From positions 62,001 through 126,000 of the forward strand of contig NZ_FOAZ01000014.1 in the NCBI RefSeq assembly GCF_900109465.1: a DNA stretch of 64,000 bases. Reading direction: 5' to 3'. Below the pieces are notes generated by a model. That model worked only from the letters and a program-made list of their open reading frames with translations. It ran no database searches and was not told where the DNA came from. Source of the DNA: Streptacidiphilus jiangxiensis. Lineage in GTDB: Bacteria > Actinomycetota > Actinomycetes > Streptomycetales > Streptomycetaceae. A program made the position numbers and the translations under genes. Shown piece after piece: positions 8,529-18,300 of this stretch (within the stretch, counting starts at the first letter, position 1; each line of letters starts with the position of its first letter).

Positions 8529-11500
8529 ATGAACCACCCACGAACACGCGGGCAAGCGCTACTCGCCGTGCTCGCGACGCTCTTCGCACTGCTGCTCGGC
8601 ACCGCCACCACGCCCGCCCACGCCGCGGGCAGCAATCTCGCGGCGGGCAGGAGCGCCAGTGCCTCCAGTGCCAACGGCCAGTACGTCGCCACCAACCTCA
8701 ACGACGGTGACCAGTCCACCTACTGGGAGAGCACCAACGGCGCCTTCCCGCAGTGGGCGCAGATCGACCTGGGTCAGGCGACCTCCGTCAGCCAGGTCGT
8801 GTTGAAGCTCCCGACCGGCTGGGGCGCCCGCACCGAGACACTCAGCGTCCAGGGCAGCACCGACGGCACCACCTACGCCACGATCGTGGCGTCCGCCGGA
8901 TACACCTTCGACCCGTCCACCGCGAACACGGTCACCATCAACTTCGGTGCGACGACGACCCGTTACGTCCGGGTCAACATCACCGCCAACACCGGCTGGA
9001 GCGCCGCGCAGCTCTCCGAGTTCGAGATCTACGGCAGCTCCAACGCGCCGACGAACCTCGCGCTCGGCAAGACCATGAGCGACTCCGGTCACGCCCAGAA
9101 CTACGTCGCCGCCAACGCCAACGACGGTGACGCGACGACCTACTGGGAGTCGACCGACAACGCGTTCCCGCAGTGGCTCCAGGTCGATCTCGGCGCCTCC
9201 GTCGCCGTCGACCAGGTCGTCCTGAAGCTGCCGCCCTCCACCTCCTGGGCCGCCAGGACGCAGACCCTGGCGGTGCAGGGCAGCACCGACGGGAGCAGCT
9301 TCAGCGATCTCGCCGCCTCCGCCGGCTACACCTTCGACCCGGCCACCGGCAACACGGTGACCATCAACTTCAGCCAGGCCACCACCCGTTACGTCCGGCT
9401 GAACATCACCGCCAACACCGGCTGGCCGGCCGGGCAGATCTCCGAGTTCCAGGTCTACGGCCCCTCCGGCGCCGGGCAGCCGCCCGCCGCGCCGACCAAC
9501 CTGGCCTACACCCAGAGCTCGTCCGGCGCGGTCACGCTGACCTGGTCGGCATCCAGCAGCACCGGCGTCACCAACTACGACGTCTACGCCAACAACGCGC
9601 TGCTGACCTCCGTCCCCGGCACGGTGACGACCTACACCGACAACCCGTCGACCACCGCCACCGTCACCTACTTCGTCCGCGCTCGCGACGCGGCCGGTGA
9701 CCAGTCCGCCAACAGCAACAGCGTGACCCGCACCGGCGCCTCGGCCACCCCGCCGACCGCGCCGAGCAACCTCGCCTACACCCAACCCGCCTCCGGGAAT
9801 GTCGCGTTGACCTGGTCGGCCGCGTCCGACCAGGTGGGCGTGACGGGTTACAACATCTACCGCAACGGCAGCAAGCTCGCCTCCGTGAGCGGGACGACGC
9901 TGTCGTACACCGACTCCGTCGCCGACACCCTCACCGTCTCGTACGACGTGACGGCCACCAACGCCGCAGGCCTGGAGTCCGCCGCGTCCAACACCGTCAC
10001 CCGCACCGGGTCCGGCGGCACCTCGACCAACCTGGCCCTGCACAAGCCGATCGACGGCACCGCCTACACCTACACCTACGCGCCCGCCAACGCGGACGAC
10101 GGCGACGTCACCACCTACTTCGAAGGGTCCTCCTACCCCTCGCAGTTGACGGTGCACCTGGGTGCGAACGCGGACCTGTCCTCGGTGGTCGTGAAGCTCA
10201 ACCCGGCCTCGGCCTGGTCGGCCCGCACGCAGACCATCGCGGTGCTGGGACGCGAGCAGAGCGCCTCGACGTTCACCACGCTGGTGCCGGCCCAGTCGTA
10301 CTCCTTCGACCCGAGCGCCAACCAGAACACCGTCACCATCCCCGTCTCCGGCCGGGTCGCGGACGTGGAGCTGTCCATCACGTCCAACAGCGGCGCGCCC
10401 GGCGGCCAGGTCGCCGAGATGGAGGTCTACGGCACTCCGTCGCCCAACCCGGACCTGACGGTGACCTCCAGCTCGTGGTCGCCCTCCGCGCCGGTCGAGA
10501 CGGACTCGGTCACCACCTCCGCGGTGGTGAAGAACGGCGGCACGGCGGCCTCCGTCGCCACCGACGTCAACTTCTACCTCGGCACCACCAAGGTCGGCTC
10601 GACCACGGTCGGCGCGCTGGCGCCGGGTGCCACGCAGACGGTCTCGGCGACCATCGGTACGCAGAGCGCCGGGACGTACCAACTGACCACCAAGGTCGAC
10701 GAGTCGAAGAAGAACTTCAACCTCACCGCCGACCAGGCCTACACCAACCCGACCAACCTGGTGGTCACCCCGGTCCAGTCGGCCGACCTGGTCGGCACGC
10801 TCGCCTGGACGCCCAGCAACCCGGCCGCCGGCAACACCGTCACCTTCACGGCCACGGTGAAGAACCAGGGCACCATCGCCACCACCAGCGGAAGCCACGG
10901 CCTCACGCTCACCCTGCTGGACGGGACCGGCAACACCGTCACCACCCTCACCGGCTCGGTCAGCGGCACGATCGCGGCCGGCGCGACCAGCGCGCCGATC
11001 AGCCTCGGCTCGTGGACGGCGGTCAACGGCAAGTACACCGCGCACCTGGTGCTCGCCACCGACCCCAACGAACTGCCGATCAAGCAGCCGCACCTGACCA
11101 GCGACACCCCGCTCTTCGTGGGCCAGGGCGCCAACATGCCCTACGACGCCTACAAGTCCACCGACGGCGTCCTCGGCGGCTCCGCCGCGATCGTCGGCCC
11201 GAACCGCACCATCGGCGACATCGCCGGTGAGGCCACCGGACGCGAGGCGGTCACGCTGGACAACACCGGCGACTCGGTCAGCTGGACCTCGCGTGAGTCC
11301 ACGAACACCTTCGTGCTGCGCTACTCCATCCCCGACGCCCCGGGCGGCGGCGGCATCAACGCGACCCTGGACCTCTACGCCAACGGCCAGTTGGTCCAGC
11401 CGCTCAACCTCACCTCCCACTACGCCTGGCTCTACGGCTCGGAGACCAGCCCCGGCGACAGCCCGAGCGCCGGCTCGCCGCGCCACATCTACGACGAGTC

Positions 11501-12815
11501 CAGCTTCCTGCTCGCGCAGTCGTATCCGCAGGGGACGCTCTTCACGCTGAAGAAGGACGCCGCCAACACCTCCCAGTACGCGATCGACTTCATGAACCTG
11601 GAGCAGGCCGCCCAGACCGCCAACCCCGACCCGGCCCACTACGTCGTCCCCGGCGGCTTCACCCAGCAGGACGTCCAGAACGCGCTCGACAAGGTGCGCA
11701 TGGACACCACCGGCACGTGGACCGGCGTCTACCTCCCGGCCGGCCAGTACGCGGTCACCGGACGGCTCTCGGTCTACGGCAAGCCGGTCAAGGTGGTCGG
11801 CGCGGGCGTCTGGTACGCCCAGTTCGTCGCCCCGCAGAGCCAGACCGACACCGACACCGGCTGGGACCTCCAGGCCGGCGCCAGCGGCTCCACGTTCACC
11901 GGCTTCGCCTGGTTCGGCAACTACACCACCCGCCAGGACGGCCCCGGCCACACCTGGGACCTGCGGAACCAGTCGAACATCACGATCGACAACGTCTGGA
12001 TCGAGCACAACGTGGTCGGCGTCTGGGGCGCCTCCAACGTGCAGAACTCCACCTTCACCAACATGCGCATCCGTGACACCTACGCGGACGGCATCAACCT
12101 CACCAACGGCAGCCAGGGCAACCTGATCTCCAACGACGAGGCGCGCAGCACCGGCGACGACAGCTTCGCCCTCTTCGCGGCCCAGGACCAGAACCCGGGC
12201 AGCAAGCTGGAGAACAACACCATCCAGAACGTCACGGCGATGACCCCGTGGCGCGCGGCGGGCGTCGCGGTCTACGGCGGTGGCGGCAACACGATCCAGA
12301 ACTTCGTGGTCTCCGACACCCTGTGCTACTCGGGTCTGACCATCTCCTCGCTCAACTTCGGCTACGCCTTCGAGGGCTTCGAGTCGACGCCCCAGACGAC
12401 CATCTCGAACTTCTCGCTCACGCGGGACGGTGGCCACTTCTGGGGTGCCCAGGTCTTCCCGGCCATCTGGGCCTTCTCGGCGACCCAGCCCTTCCAGGGC
12501 ATCCGCGTCAACGACGCGACCATCACCGATCCCACCTACAGCGGCATCATGTTCCAGACCGACTACTCGGGAGGCTCCGCCCTCAACCCCGTCTCGGACA
12601 CCGTCTTCACCAACACCACCATCACCGGCGCCCACGCGGACAACGACGCCTACGGCACCGGCAAGTCCGGCTACGGCATCTGGGCCAACCCCCTGCCGGA
12701 GTCGGGGCAGGGCCCGGCCGTGGGGTCGGTGACCTTCAACCACCTGGTGGAGAGCAACAACGACGTCAACATCCAGAACACGACGTCGACGTTCACCATC
12801 ACCGTGAACCCGTAA
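8529..12815 (+). CDS. Modular secreted GH87 alpha-1,3-glucanase (mycodextranase/mutanase type)
   Basis: Large secreted polysaccharide hydrolase, 1428 residues, starting at ATG 8529 behind GAGGG. Order: signal peptide (1-34, ending PAHAAG); discoidin/F5-8C modules at about 35-172 and 173-314; FN3 domains at 320-402 and 408-495; a third discoidin module at 499-635; two CARDB-like beta-sandwiches at 640-746 and 752-864; catalytic beta-helix from about 866 to the end. In the helix ADGINL gives Asp1187 and TGDDSF gives Asp1210/Asp1211; the 23/24-residue spacing equals that of the catalytic aspartates I recall for the GH87 enzyme of Paenibacillus glycanilyticus. The family endo-cleaves alpha-1,3-glucan, and the discoidin and FN3 modules bind insoluble glucan. 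Single-gene unit between a possible operator and a terminator. Confidence 0.88.
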   Translation: MNHPRTRGQALLAVLATLFALLLGTATTPAHAAGSNLAAGRSASASSANGQYVATNLNDGDQSTYWESTNGAFPQWAQIDLGQATSVSQVVLKLPTGWGARTETLSVQGSTDGTTYATIVASAGYTFDPSTANTVTINFGATTTRYVRVNITANTGWSAAQLSEFEIYGSSNAPTNLALGKTMSDSGHAQNYVAANANDGDATTYWESTDNAFPQWLQVDLGASVAVDQVVLKLPPSTSWAARTQTLAVQGSTDGSSFSDLAASAGYTFDPATGNTVTINFSQATTRYVRLNITANTGWPAGQISEFQVYGPSGAGQPPAAPTNLAYTQSSSGAVTLTWSASSSTGVTNYDVYANNALLTSVPGTVTTYTDNPSTTATVTYFVRARDAAGDQSANSNSVTRTGASATPPTAPSNLAYTQPASGNVALTWSAASDQVGVTGYNIYRNGSKLASVSGTTLSYTDSVADTLTVSYDVTATNAAGLESAASNTVTRTGSGGTSTNLALHKPIDGTAYTYTYAPANADDGDVTTYFEGSSYPSQLTVHLGANADLSSVVVKLNPASAWSARTQTIAVLGREQSASTFTTLVPAQSYSFDPSANQNTVTIPVSGRVADVELSITSNSGAPGGQVAEMEVYGTPSPNPDLTVTSSSWSPSAPVETDSVTTSAVVKNGGTAASVATDVNFYLGTTKVGSTTVGALAPGATQTVSATIGTQSAGTYQLTTKVDESKKNFNLTADQAYTNPTNLVVTPVQSADLVGTLAWTPSNPAAGNTVTFTATVKNQGTIATTSGSHGLTLTLLDGTGNTVTTLTGSVSGTIAAGATSAPISLGSWTAVNGKYTAHLVLATDPNELPIKQPHLTSDTPLFVGQGANMPYDAYKSTDGVLGGSAAIVGPNRTIGDIAGEATGREAVTLDNTGDSVSWTSRESTNTFVLRYSIPDAPGGGGINATLDLYANGQLVQPLNLTSHYAWLYGSETSPGDSPSAGSPRHIYDESSFLLAQSYPQGTLFTLKKDAANTSQYAIDFMNLEQAAQTANPDPAHYVVPGGFTQQDVQNALDKVRMDTTGTWTGVYLPAGQYAVTGRLSVYGKPVKVVGAGVWYAQFVAPQSQTDTDTGWDLQAGASGSTFTGFAWFGNYTTRQDGPGHTWDLRNQSNITIDNVWIEHNVVGVWGASNVQNSTFTNMRIRDTYADGINLTNGSQGNLISNDEARSTGDDSFALFAAQDQNPGSKLENNTIQNVTAMTPWRAAGVAVYGGGGNTIQNFVVSDTLCYSGLTISSLNFGYAFEGFESTPQTTISNFSLTRDGGHFWGAQVFPAIWAFSATQPFQGIRVNDATITDPTYSGIMFQTDYSGGSALNPVSDTVFTNTTITGAHADNDAYGTGKSGYGIWANPLPESGQGPAVGSVTFNHLVESNNDVNIQNTTSTFTITVNP

Positions 12816-12860
12816 CCCTCTGATCACCGTCCCGGGCCCCGACCGGGAGGTCGAAGCAGG

Positions 12861-12893
12861 AGGCCCTGGCTACCCACTTGGGAGCCAGGGCCT
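12861..12893. terminator. Bidirectional stem-loop terminator
   Basis: Perfect 11-bp stem AGGCCCTGGCT / AGCCAGGGCCT around an 11-nt loop, 45 bp after the glucanase stop and before the convergent gene ending at 12979. It can serve both strands. Confidence 0.8.
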
Positions 12894-12978
12894 TCGGGTG
12901 TGCGCGTCCAGATCAGCGTTGACGTCCGCAACCCGGCCGTTTGTCGCCATGACTGATCACCCGACGCGGCGGGAGCAT

Positions 12979-13494
12979 TCAGCTGATCCAGATCGGCCAA
13001 CTCTGTGCGTTGCCGTAGTAGCCGTACTGGCCGTTGATGGTGGACCAGAACCCCTCTTGCAACACGTACTCGCCGGTGCCCGGCCGGAAGATGGTGCCGT
13101 TGCCCCATTCCTGGTAGCCGAAGTTGGAGTTGTAACCGCTGGACGCCGCCACCCACTCGCCCGGCTCGCAACCGAAGTCGTGGACCTGCCCCACGCCCAC
13201 CTTGATGAGCTGAGCGCACGGGAAGATCCCCTGGCTGCCGCCGTTGAAGTACCACGCCGGCCGCACGTACCCGCTGCCGTCGTCGTTGAGGCACGGCAGC
13301 AGATACACGCCTGCGGGTTCCTGCGCCCAGGCCCCGGTCGGCCATTCCGCGTTGTCGTTGTTTCCGCCGCCGCGGCAGCCGCCGCCGGTCGTGTCCGCGC
13401 TGGCCGGGGAGGCCGTTACGACCGCACCGGTTACCGCGAGGATCGCAGCGGCAACGGTCGTGGCAACGCGTCGGGTGTTGCGGAGCTTGAGCAT
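12979..13494 (-). CDS. Small secreted protein of unknown function
   Basis: 171 residues with a Sec signal peptide (LRNTRRVATTVAAAILAVTG to about residue 33, ASPASA). The mature part is rich in Gly, Trp, Tyr and Asn, with cysteines in GGGCRGGG, LLPCLND, FPCAQL and FGCEPG that could form two disulphides. Start ATG 13494 has GGAG 10 nt upstream; a longer in-frame ATG at 13572 lacks the signal-like start. I do not recognise the family. Because it is convergent with the glucanase and exported, a role as a wall or surface protein is possible but not shown. Confidence 0.65.
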   Translation of the reverse strand: MLKLRNTRRVATTVAAAILAVTGAVVTASPASADTTGGGCRGGGNNDNAEWPTGAWAQEPAGVYLLPCLNDDGSGYVRPAWYFNGGSQGIFPCAQLIKVGVGQVHDFGCEPGEWVAASSGYNSNFGYQEWGNGTIFRPGTGEYVLQEGFWSTINGQYGYYGNAQSWPIWIS

Positions 13495-13786
13495 GGTTGC
13501 TGTCTCCTGTTCGACAATCGGCCTCTCCCCCCGTGGGGAGGCCGGCAGCGGCTGCTGGGCAGCCGTGCGCATGCCAGTCTGTGTGCTACCAACTCCCGCT
13601 CCAAGGAGTCCGGTTGAACCCGGTCGGATCCGGTTGACGGAGAAGATCCTGCGGCAGCCGGTTCAGTCTGACCCTTGACCGCCGTACGGCTCCTACTCGC
13701 CCCCGGGCGATCCGCATGCGGTCGGGCAAGGGTGGGAAGAGGCCTGGTACTCATGCCCGCAGAGCGAGCAGTCCACGGGGGGAATC

Positions 13787-14008
13787 ATGCCGGGTGACCG
13801 TCACGACACGGCCGGCCCGGCTCGCCGCACCCGGCGCCAGAAGATGCCGGCTCGGTGGGCTGCTTGGTACGGCCGCCATCCGGGAATGACCGTCATAGGC
13901 GGCTATCTGCTGCTGCTGGCGGTGCTGTGCCTGATTGGGCAGCTCACCAACAGCAACAGCGCGAGCGAGCCGTGCCCGCCCGCCAAGGTCTGTGACTTCG
14001 TCCGTTGA
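13787..14008 (+). CDS. Small single-pass membrane protein, unknown
   Basis: 73 residues: a basic N-terminus (ARRTRRQK), one transmembrane segment (MTVIGGYLLLLAVLCLIGQL, about 34-53) and a short tail with CPPAKVC. A GGGGGAA ribosome site lies before ATG 13787. It is probably a real small membrane protein. The same frame remains open for 61 codons after the stop (to 14194) and holds Cys/His residues (GRCHKSF, DCSYC), so the gene could be an early-terminated version of a longer one. Confidence 0.5.
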   Translation: MPGDRHDTAGPARRTRRQKMPARWAAWYGRHPGMTVIGGYLLLLAVLCLIGQLTNSNSASEPCPPAKVCDFVR

Positions 14009-14267
14009 AGTTGCCGAACCACGTGCTGCCTGGACCTGGCCCGGATCGAGACGTTGCTCGGAGGACGCTGCCACAAGTCGTTCACGCTCTCGGACATCTC
14101 GCAGATGCTGCGCCGCCCACCTGACTGTTCGTACTGCTGGGCGATCAGTCCCATCGTGCGGCGGGCGCACCAGCAGGCCCTCGGCTGCCGGTGATCCTGC
14201 GTTCGATGATGCTCATCCCTTCCCGGCGATCGCTCCGGCGAGTGTGCGACGCGCCGTCAGGCCCGCC

Positions 14268-15461
14268 TCACCCCGCCCCCGTCGCATGGCGTTCGAAGAC
14301 GGCCGGGCGTGCGCTGCGCAGCGCGCAGGTGATGGCGCCGAGGAGGACCGCGTCGTCGCCGAGGGTGGATTCGGAGACTTCCGGGCGCAGCGGCGTCATG
14401 CGGTGCAGGGCGTCGCGGACCGGGTCCAGCAGGAGGTCGGCGCTGTGGCCGACGCCGCCGCCGAGGACGACGAGGTCGGGGTCGAGGACGGCGGAGACCG
14501 CGGCGACGACGAGGGCGAGGCGTTCGCCCTCGCGGGCGACGGCCTGGAGGGCGCGGGGGTCGCCGGCGCGGGCGGCGTCGAAGACGTGCTTGGCGCTGGG
14601 GGCGTCGGCGAGGCCCAGCTCGCGGGCGGTGCGGACGATGGCGTCGGCCGCCACCGCGTCCTCCAGCGCACCGCGGCGGCCCGCCGCCACCGTGGCCGGA
14701 TCGGGGGAGGTGAGCGAGAGCGGCAGGAAGCCGATCTCGCCCGCCGCACCGTGCGCGCCGGTGAAGAGCTGGCCGTCGGCGACGACGCCCATGCCGAGAC
14801 CGGTGCCGACCAGCACGTAGACGAAGAGGCGGCTGCCCTGCCCGGCGCCGACGGCATACTCGCCGAGCGCGGCGAGGTTGGCGTCGTTGTGGATGGACAG
14901 CTCCGGCCCGCCCAGCTGCGCGCGCAGCTGCTGGACGAGCCCGACCCGGCCCCAGCCGGGGAGGTTGACGGCGTAGCGGACGCGGCCCGACTCGGCGTCG
15001 AAGACGCCGGGCGTGCCGACGGCGGCGTGGACGACGCGGTCGGCGGAGACCCCCGCCTCCGCGAGCGCGCGTTCCGCCGCCGCGGCGACCGCGTCGGCGA
15101 CGGCGTCGGCCGTGGTGCCCTCGTTGGGCACGTCGACCCGGGCCTGGATGTCCCCGGCCAGGTCGGCGACGGCGACGCGCAGGCGGGCGCGGCCGATGTC
15201 GACGCCGAGGACGTAGCCGGCCGTCGGGTCCGGCTCGTAGAGGACCGCGCTGCGTCCGCGCTCGGGGACGATCGTGCCGACCTCGCGCACCAGGCCGCCC
15301 TGTTCCAGCGCGGCGAGCGCGCTGGAGACGGTCGGCTTGGACAGGCCGGTCTGTCGGGCGAGTTCGGCACGGGTGGCGGTGCCGACGCCGCGCAGGTGCT
15401 CGAGCAGCAGCAGCTCGTTGTTACTGCGCAGCCGCTGCCGGCTCCAGGGTTGCTCGTCCAC
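14268..15461 (-). CDS. ROK-family transcriptional repressor
   Basis: 397 residues: an N-terminal MarR-like winged helix (RSNNELLLLEHLRG, then ELARQTGLSKPTVSSAL at about 28-45) fused to a ROK sugar-kinase fold (GYVLGVDIGRARLRVAVADL, HNDANLAALGEYAVGAG, LVGTGLGMGVV, HGAAGEIGFLPL). The zinc motif is weak: the GEIGFLPL stretch is not followed by the CxCG knuckle. I chose GTG 15461, with AGGAG 5 nt upstream; the longer frame from 15581 would overlap the operator and adds low-complexity sequence. It is divergent from the APC permease. Such proteins bind palindromes and are released by a sugar or sugar phosphate, so it most likely controls the permease-kinase-SIS unit. Confidence 0.88.
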   Translation of the reverse strand: MDEQPWSRQRLRSNNELLLLEHLRGVGTATRAELARQTGLSKPTVSSALAALEQGGLVREVGTIVPERGRSAVLYEPDPTAGYVLGVDIGRARLRVAVADLAGDIQARVDVPNEGTTADAVADAVAAAAERALAEAGVSADRVVHAAVGTPGVFDAESGRVRYAVNLPGWGRVGLVQQLRAQLGGPELSIHNDANLAALGEYAVGAGQGSRLFVYVLVGTGLGMGVVADGQLFTGAHGAAGEIGFLPLSLTSPDPATVAAGRRGALEDAVAADAIVRTARELGLADAPSAKHVFDAARAGDPRALQAVAREGERLALVVAAVSAVLDPDLVVLGGGVGHSADLLLDPVRDALHRMTPLRPEVSESTLGDDAVLLGAITCALRSARPAVFERHATGAG

Positions 15462-15583
15462 GGGCTCCTGCAGTCTCTCGGGTGGTCCGGCCTCGGGCGG
15501 TCCAGCCTCGGGTCGTCGTCCGGCCCCCAACTCTAGACAACGGGTCGGGGCGGTCGTGATCGTCCTGAGCCTTGACGGCACAA

Positions 15584-15603
15584 GTAAAGGAATTTAACTT
15601 TAC
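15584..15603. promoter_or_regulatory. AT-rich palindromic operator between ROK gene and permease
   Basis: GTAAAG-GAATTTAA-CTTTAC is a perfect 6-bp-arm inverted repeat with an AT-rich centre. It lies in the 180-bp divergent gap, 38 bp before the permease ATG, and stands out in the GC-rich context. Its position fits direct repression by the ROK protein. Confidence 0.65.
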
Positions 15604-15641
15604 AGCCTGCCCGCCCTCACGCTCCCCCACGGAGGTACCCG

Positions 15642-17117
15642 ATGTCCGACCCGGCCGGATCGCCCGGACTGTCCAGAAAGGTCGGCCTGTTCCAGGCGAC
15701 CGCGATCAACATGAGCCAGATGTGCGGCATCGGGCCGTTCGTCACGATCCCGCTGATGGTGGCCGCGTTCGGCGGCCCGCAGGCCGTGATCGGCTGGATC
15801 GCCGGCGCGATCCTGGCCCTCGCGGACGGCCTGATCTGGGCCGAGCTCGGCGCCTCGCTGCCCGGCTCCGGAGGCACCTACGTCTATCTGCGCGAGGCCT
15901 TCCAGTACCGCAGCGGCAAGCTGATGCCGTTCCTGTTCGTCTGGACGGCCATGCTCTTCATCCCGCTGATCATGTCGACCGGCGTCCAGGGCCTGGTCCA
16001 GTACCTCGGCTACCTCTTCCCGAAGCTGACCACCGGCCAGGGCGACATCGTCGGCGTCGGTGTGGTCGCCCTCGTGATCCTGCTGCTCTGGCGCAAGATC
16101 GAGAACATCGGCAAGGTCACCGTGGTGATGTGGGCGGTGATGATCGTCTCCGTCGCCGCCGTCATCCTGGCCTCGTTCACGCACTTCCACCCGTCGCTGG
16201 CCTTCACCTGGCCCGCGCACGCGATCCAGCTGACCCACGGACAGTTCTGGATCGGCTTCGCCTCCGGCCTGACCATCGGCATCTACGACTACCTCGGCTA
16301 CAACACCACCGCCTACATGGGCGCCGAGATCAAGAGCCCGGGCCGGGTCATGCCGCGCTCCATCATCTGGTCCATCGTCGCGATCATGGCGATCTACCTG
16401 CTGCTCCAGATCGGCGTCCTGGGCGTGGTGCCGTGGCACGACATGCTCGACCCGAACAACGTCGCCTCCCAGTCCGTCGCCTCCGCCGTGCTGGAGAAGA
16501 CCTTCGGCAAGACCACCGCCGACGTGGTCACCTGGCTGATCCTCATCACCGCCTTCGCCTCCGTCTTCACCGGCCTGCTCGGCGGCTCCCGGGTGCCCTA
16601 CGACGCGGCCCGCGACAAGGTCTTCTTCAAGTCGTTCGGGCGACTGCACCCCAAGCACCAGTTCCCGGTGCTCGGCCTGCTCACCATGGGCGTCGTCACC
16701 GCAGCCGGCTTCCTCTTCGCCCGCCACATCGGCAACACCGCCACGCACCCGCCGCTGACCATCCTGATCACGCTGCTCACCACGGTGATGGTGATCATCC
16801 AGGCGCTCGCCCAGATCGCCGCCGTCACGGTGCTGCGCAAGCGGCAGCCGGGCCTGGCCCGCCCCTACAAGATGCTGCTCTACCCACTGCCGAGCGTCGT
16901 CGCCGGCATCGGCTGGCTCGTCATCTACGGCTACGCCGACAAGGCCAACCCAGGGGTGCATCCGATCGAGTGGTCGATCGGCTGGGTCGTCCTCGGCGTC
17001 GTCGCCTACCTGATCTGGTCCCGTGTGGAGAAGGTCTGGCCGTTCGGCCCCAAGGAGATCCGCGAGCAGTACCTGGAGGAGCAGCGGGCCACCGAGCTCG
17101 CCGACTCCGCCGCCTGA
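15642..17117 (+). CDS. APC-superfamily amino acid/amine permease
   Basis: Membrane transporter, 491 residues with about 12 hydrophobic segments. The N-terminal TM1 region (SRKVGLFQATAINMSQMCGIG) carries the unwound-helix G-x-G stretch of amino acid permeases. ATG 15642 is the first ATG in frame and follows CACGGAGGTACCCG, a good ribosome site. The next genes are a ROK kinase 82 bp on and a SIS-domain enzyme overlapping it by 4 bp. APC permeases are unusual for plain sugars. In E. coli the fructoselysine system uses an APC permease (FrlA) with a SIS deglycase (FrlB), so an amino-sugar or Amadori compound is a reasonable guess for the substrate. Confidence 0.88.
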   Translation: MSDPAGSPGLSRKVGLFQATAINMSQMCGIGPFVTIPLMVAAFGGPQAVIGWIAGAILALADGLIWAELGASLPGSGGTYVYLREAFQYRSGKLMPFLFVWTAMLFIPLIMSTGVQGLVQYLGYLFPKLTTGQGDIVGVGVVALVILLLWRKIENIGKVTVVMWAVMIVSVAAVILASFTHFHPSLAFTWPAHAIQLTHGQFWIGFASGLTIGIYDYLGYNTTAYMGAEIKSPGRVMPRSIIWSIVAIMAIYLLLQIGVLGVVPWHDMLDPNNVASQSVASAVLEKTFGKTTADVVTWLILITAFASVFTGLLGGSRVPYDAARDKVFFKSFGRLHPKHQFPVLGLLTMGVVTAAGFLFARHIGNTATHPPLTILITLLTTVMVIIQALAQIAAVTVLRKRQPGLARPYKMLLYPLPSVVAGIGWLVIYGYADKANPGVHPIEWSIGWVVLGVVAYLIWSRVEKVWPFGPKEIREQYLEEQRATELADSAA

Positions 17118-17199
17118 TCCGCCTGATCCGCCCGTCGCAGCGGGCCGGCTCGGCAGTCCTTCCCCTGCCCGGCCGGCCCGCACCACGAGGAACTTCCTG

Positions 17200-18300
17200 A
17201 TGCCCGTGATGCTCGAAGAACCCACGCCACTCCCCCATCCCGAAGAGGCCCCGGCCGACACCACGTACGACGCCACGTACGACACGACGGCCGACACGAC
17301 CGCCCCGAACCACCCGCCGATCGACGCCCACGGCCCCCGGGACGACACCCCGGCCCTGGTCATCGGCATCGACTTCGGCGGCACCAAGACCGAACTCGCC
17401 CTGGCCGACCACCGCGGCGCACTGCTCGCCCGCGAACGCCTCGACACCCTCGCCGAACGCGGACCCGAGCAGACCCTGGCCCGCACCGCCGAGGCGGTCC
17501 GGCGGTTGGCCCGCGAGGCACGCGAGCGGTTCGGCGCCCCCGTCGCCGCGCACGCGGCCGTCGCACCGGGGATCGTGCAGGCCGACCGGATCCTGCTCAC
17601 CCCCAACCTGCCCGGCTGGGAGGAGCTGGCCCTGTCGGCGCGCCTCGCCGAGGTGTTGGGCGTCCCGCAGGTGCCCGTCGCCAACGACGTGCGGGCCGGG
17701 GCACTGGCCGAGCTGCGCCACGGCGCACTCCGCGACGCCGATCCGGGGCTGTACGTGAGCCTGGGTACCGGCATCGCCGCCGCGCTCACCGTCGGCGGCA
17801 CCGTCCTGGCCGGGGCCCATCAGGCGGCCGGGGAGATCGGCTACGTCAACCCCGGCGGCGCGCCGTTCGACGCCGTCGCGGCCGGGCACGCTCCGCTGGA
17901 GGAACTGATCGGCGGCAAGGGCCTGGGCGAACGCGCCGAGGAGTTGCTGGGCCGGCCCGTCAGCGCGACCGAACTGCTGCGCAGCACCGACCCCGCGGCG
18001 CGGGACCTGGCCGACCACGCCGTCACCGTCCTCGGTGTCACCCTGGCCAACCTGTGCGCGTTCGCCGACCCGGCCCGGGTCGTCCTGGGCGGCGGCCTGA
18101 TGGCGGCCGCGGACGTGCTGCTGCCCGCGCTGGAGCGGGTGCTCGCCGCCGCCACACCCTTCCCGCCCGAGCTGCGCCCGGCACGGTTCCGCCGCGACGC
18201 GTCCCTGCACGGCGCGGTCACCCTCGCCCTCGACGGCCTGCGCCCGCGCGAGGAGCGCGCCCGTCCCCGCCCCACCGCGCCCCTGGGAGCCCACCGATGA
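17200..18300 (+). CDS. ROK-family sugar kinase
   Basis: 366 residues. After a Thr/Asp-rich N-terminal tail of about 50 residues comes the phosphate-binding motif IGIDFGGTKTELALAD (55-70), then ANDVRAGALAELRHGA with the catalytic Asp, and SLGTGIAAALTVGG and AGEIGYVNPGG. The CxCGxxGC zinc motif of typical ROK glucokinases is missing. There is no HTH, so it is an enzyme, not a regulator. Start ATG 17200 has GAGGAA 7 nt upstream. Its TGA overlaps the ATG of the SIS gene (ATGA). Likely reaction: ATP-dependent 6-phosphorylation of the imported sugar or sugar conjugate (glucosamine, N-acetylglucosamine or fructosamine). Confidence 0.85.
   Translation: MPVMLEEPTPLPHPEEAPADTTYDATYDTTADTTAPNHPPIDAHGPRDDTPALVIGIDFGGTKTELALADHRGALLARERLDTLAERGPEQTLARTAEAVRRLAREARERFGAPVAAHAAVAPGIVQADRILLTPNLPGWEELALSARLAEVLGVPQVPVANDVRAGALAELRHGALRDADPGLYVSLGTGIAAALTVGGTVLAGAHQAAGEIGYVNPGGAPFDAVAAGHAPLEELIGGKGLGERAEELLGRPVSATELLRSTDPAARDLADHAVTVLGVTLANLCAFADPARVVLGGGLMAAADVLLPALERVLAAATPFPPELRPARFRRDASLHGAVTLALDGLRPREERARPRPTAPLGAHR

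Noticed and set aside
8559-12827. A minus-strand frame of about 1420 codons opposite the large glucanase
   Set aside because: Composition is mirror-like (Gly/Arg/Val/Asp-rich), with no motifs; the plus strand has a clear signal peptide, modules and catalytic residues.
14009-14194. In-frame continuation after the 73-residue protein with CHKSF and DCSYC
   Set aside because: It has no start codon and no family I recognise; kept only as a remark on possible early termination.
13935-15536. A plus-strand open frame of about 530 codons
   Set aside because: It is antisense to the ROK repressor, which has clear motifs, and lacks a ribosome site.
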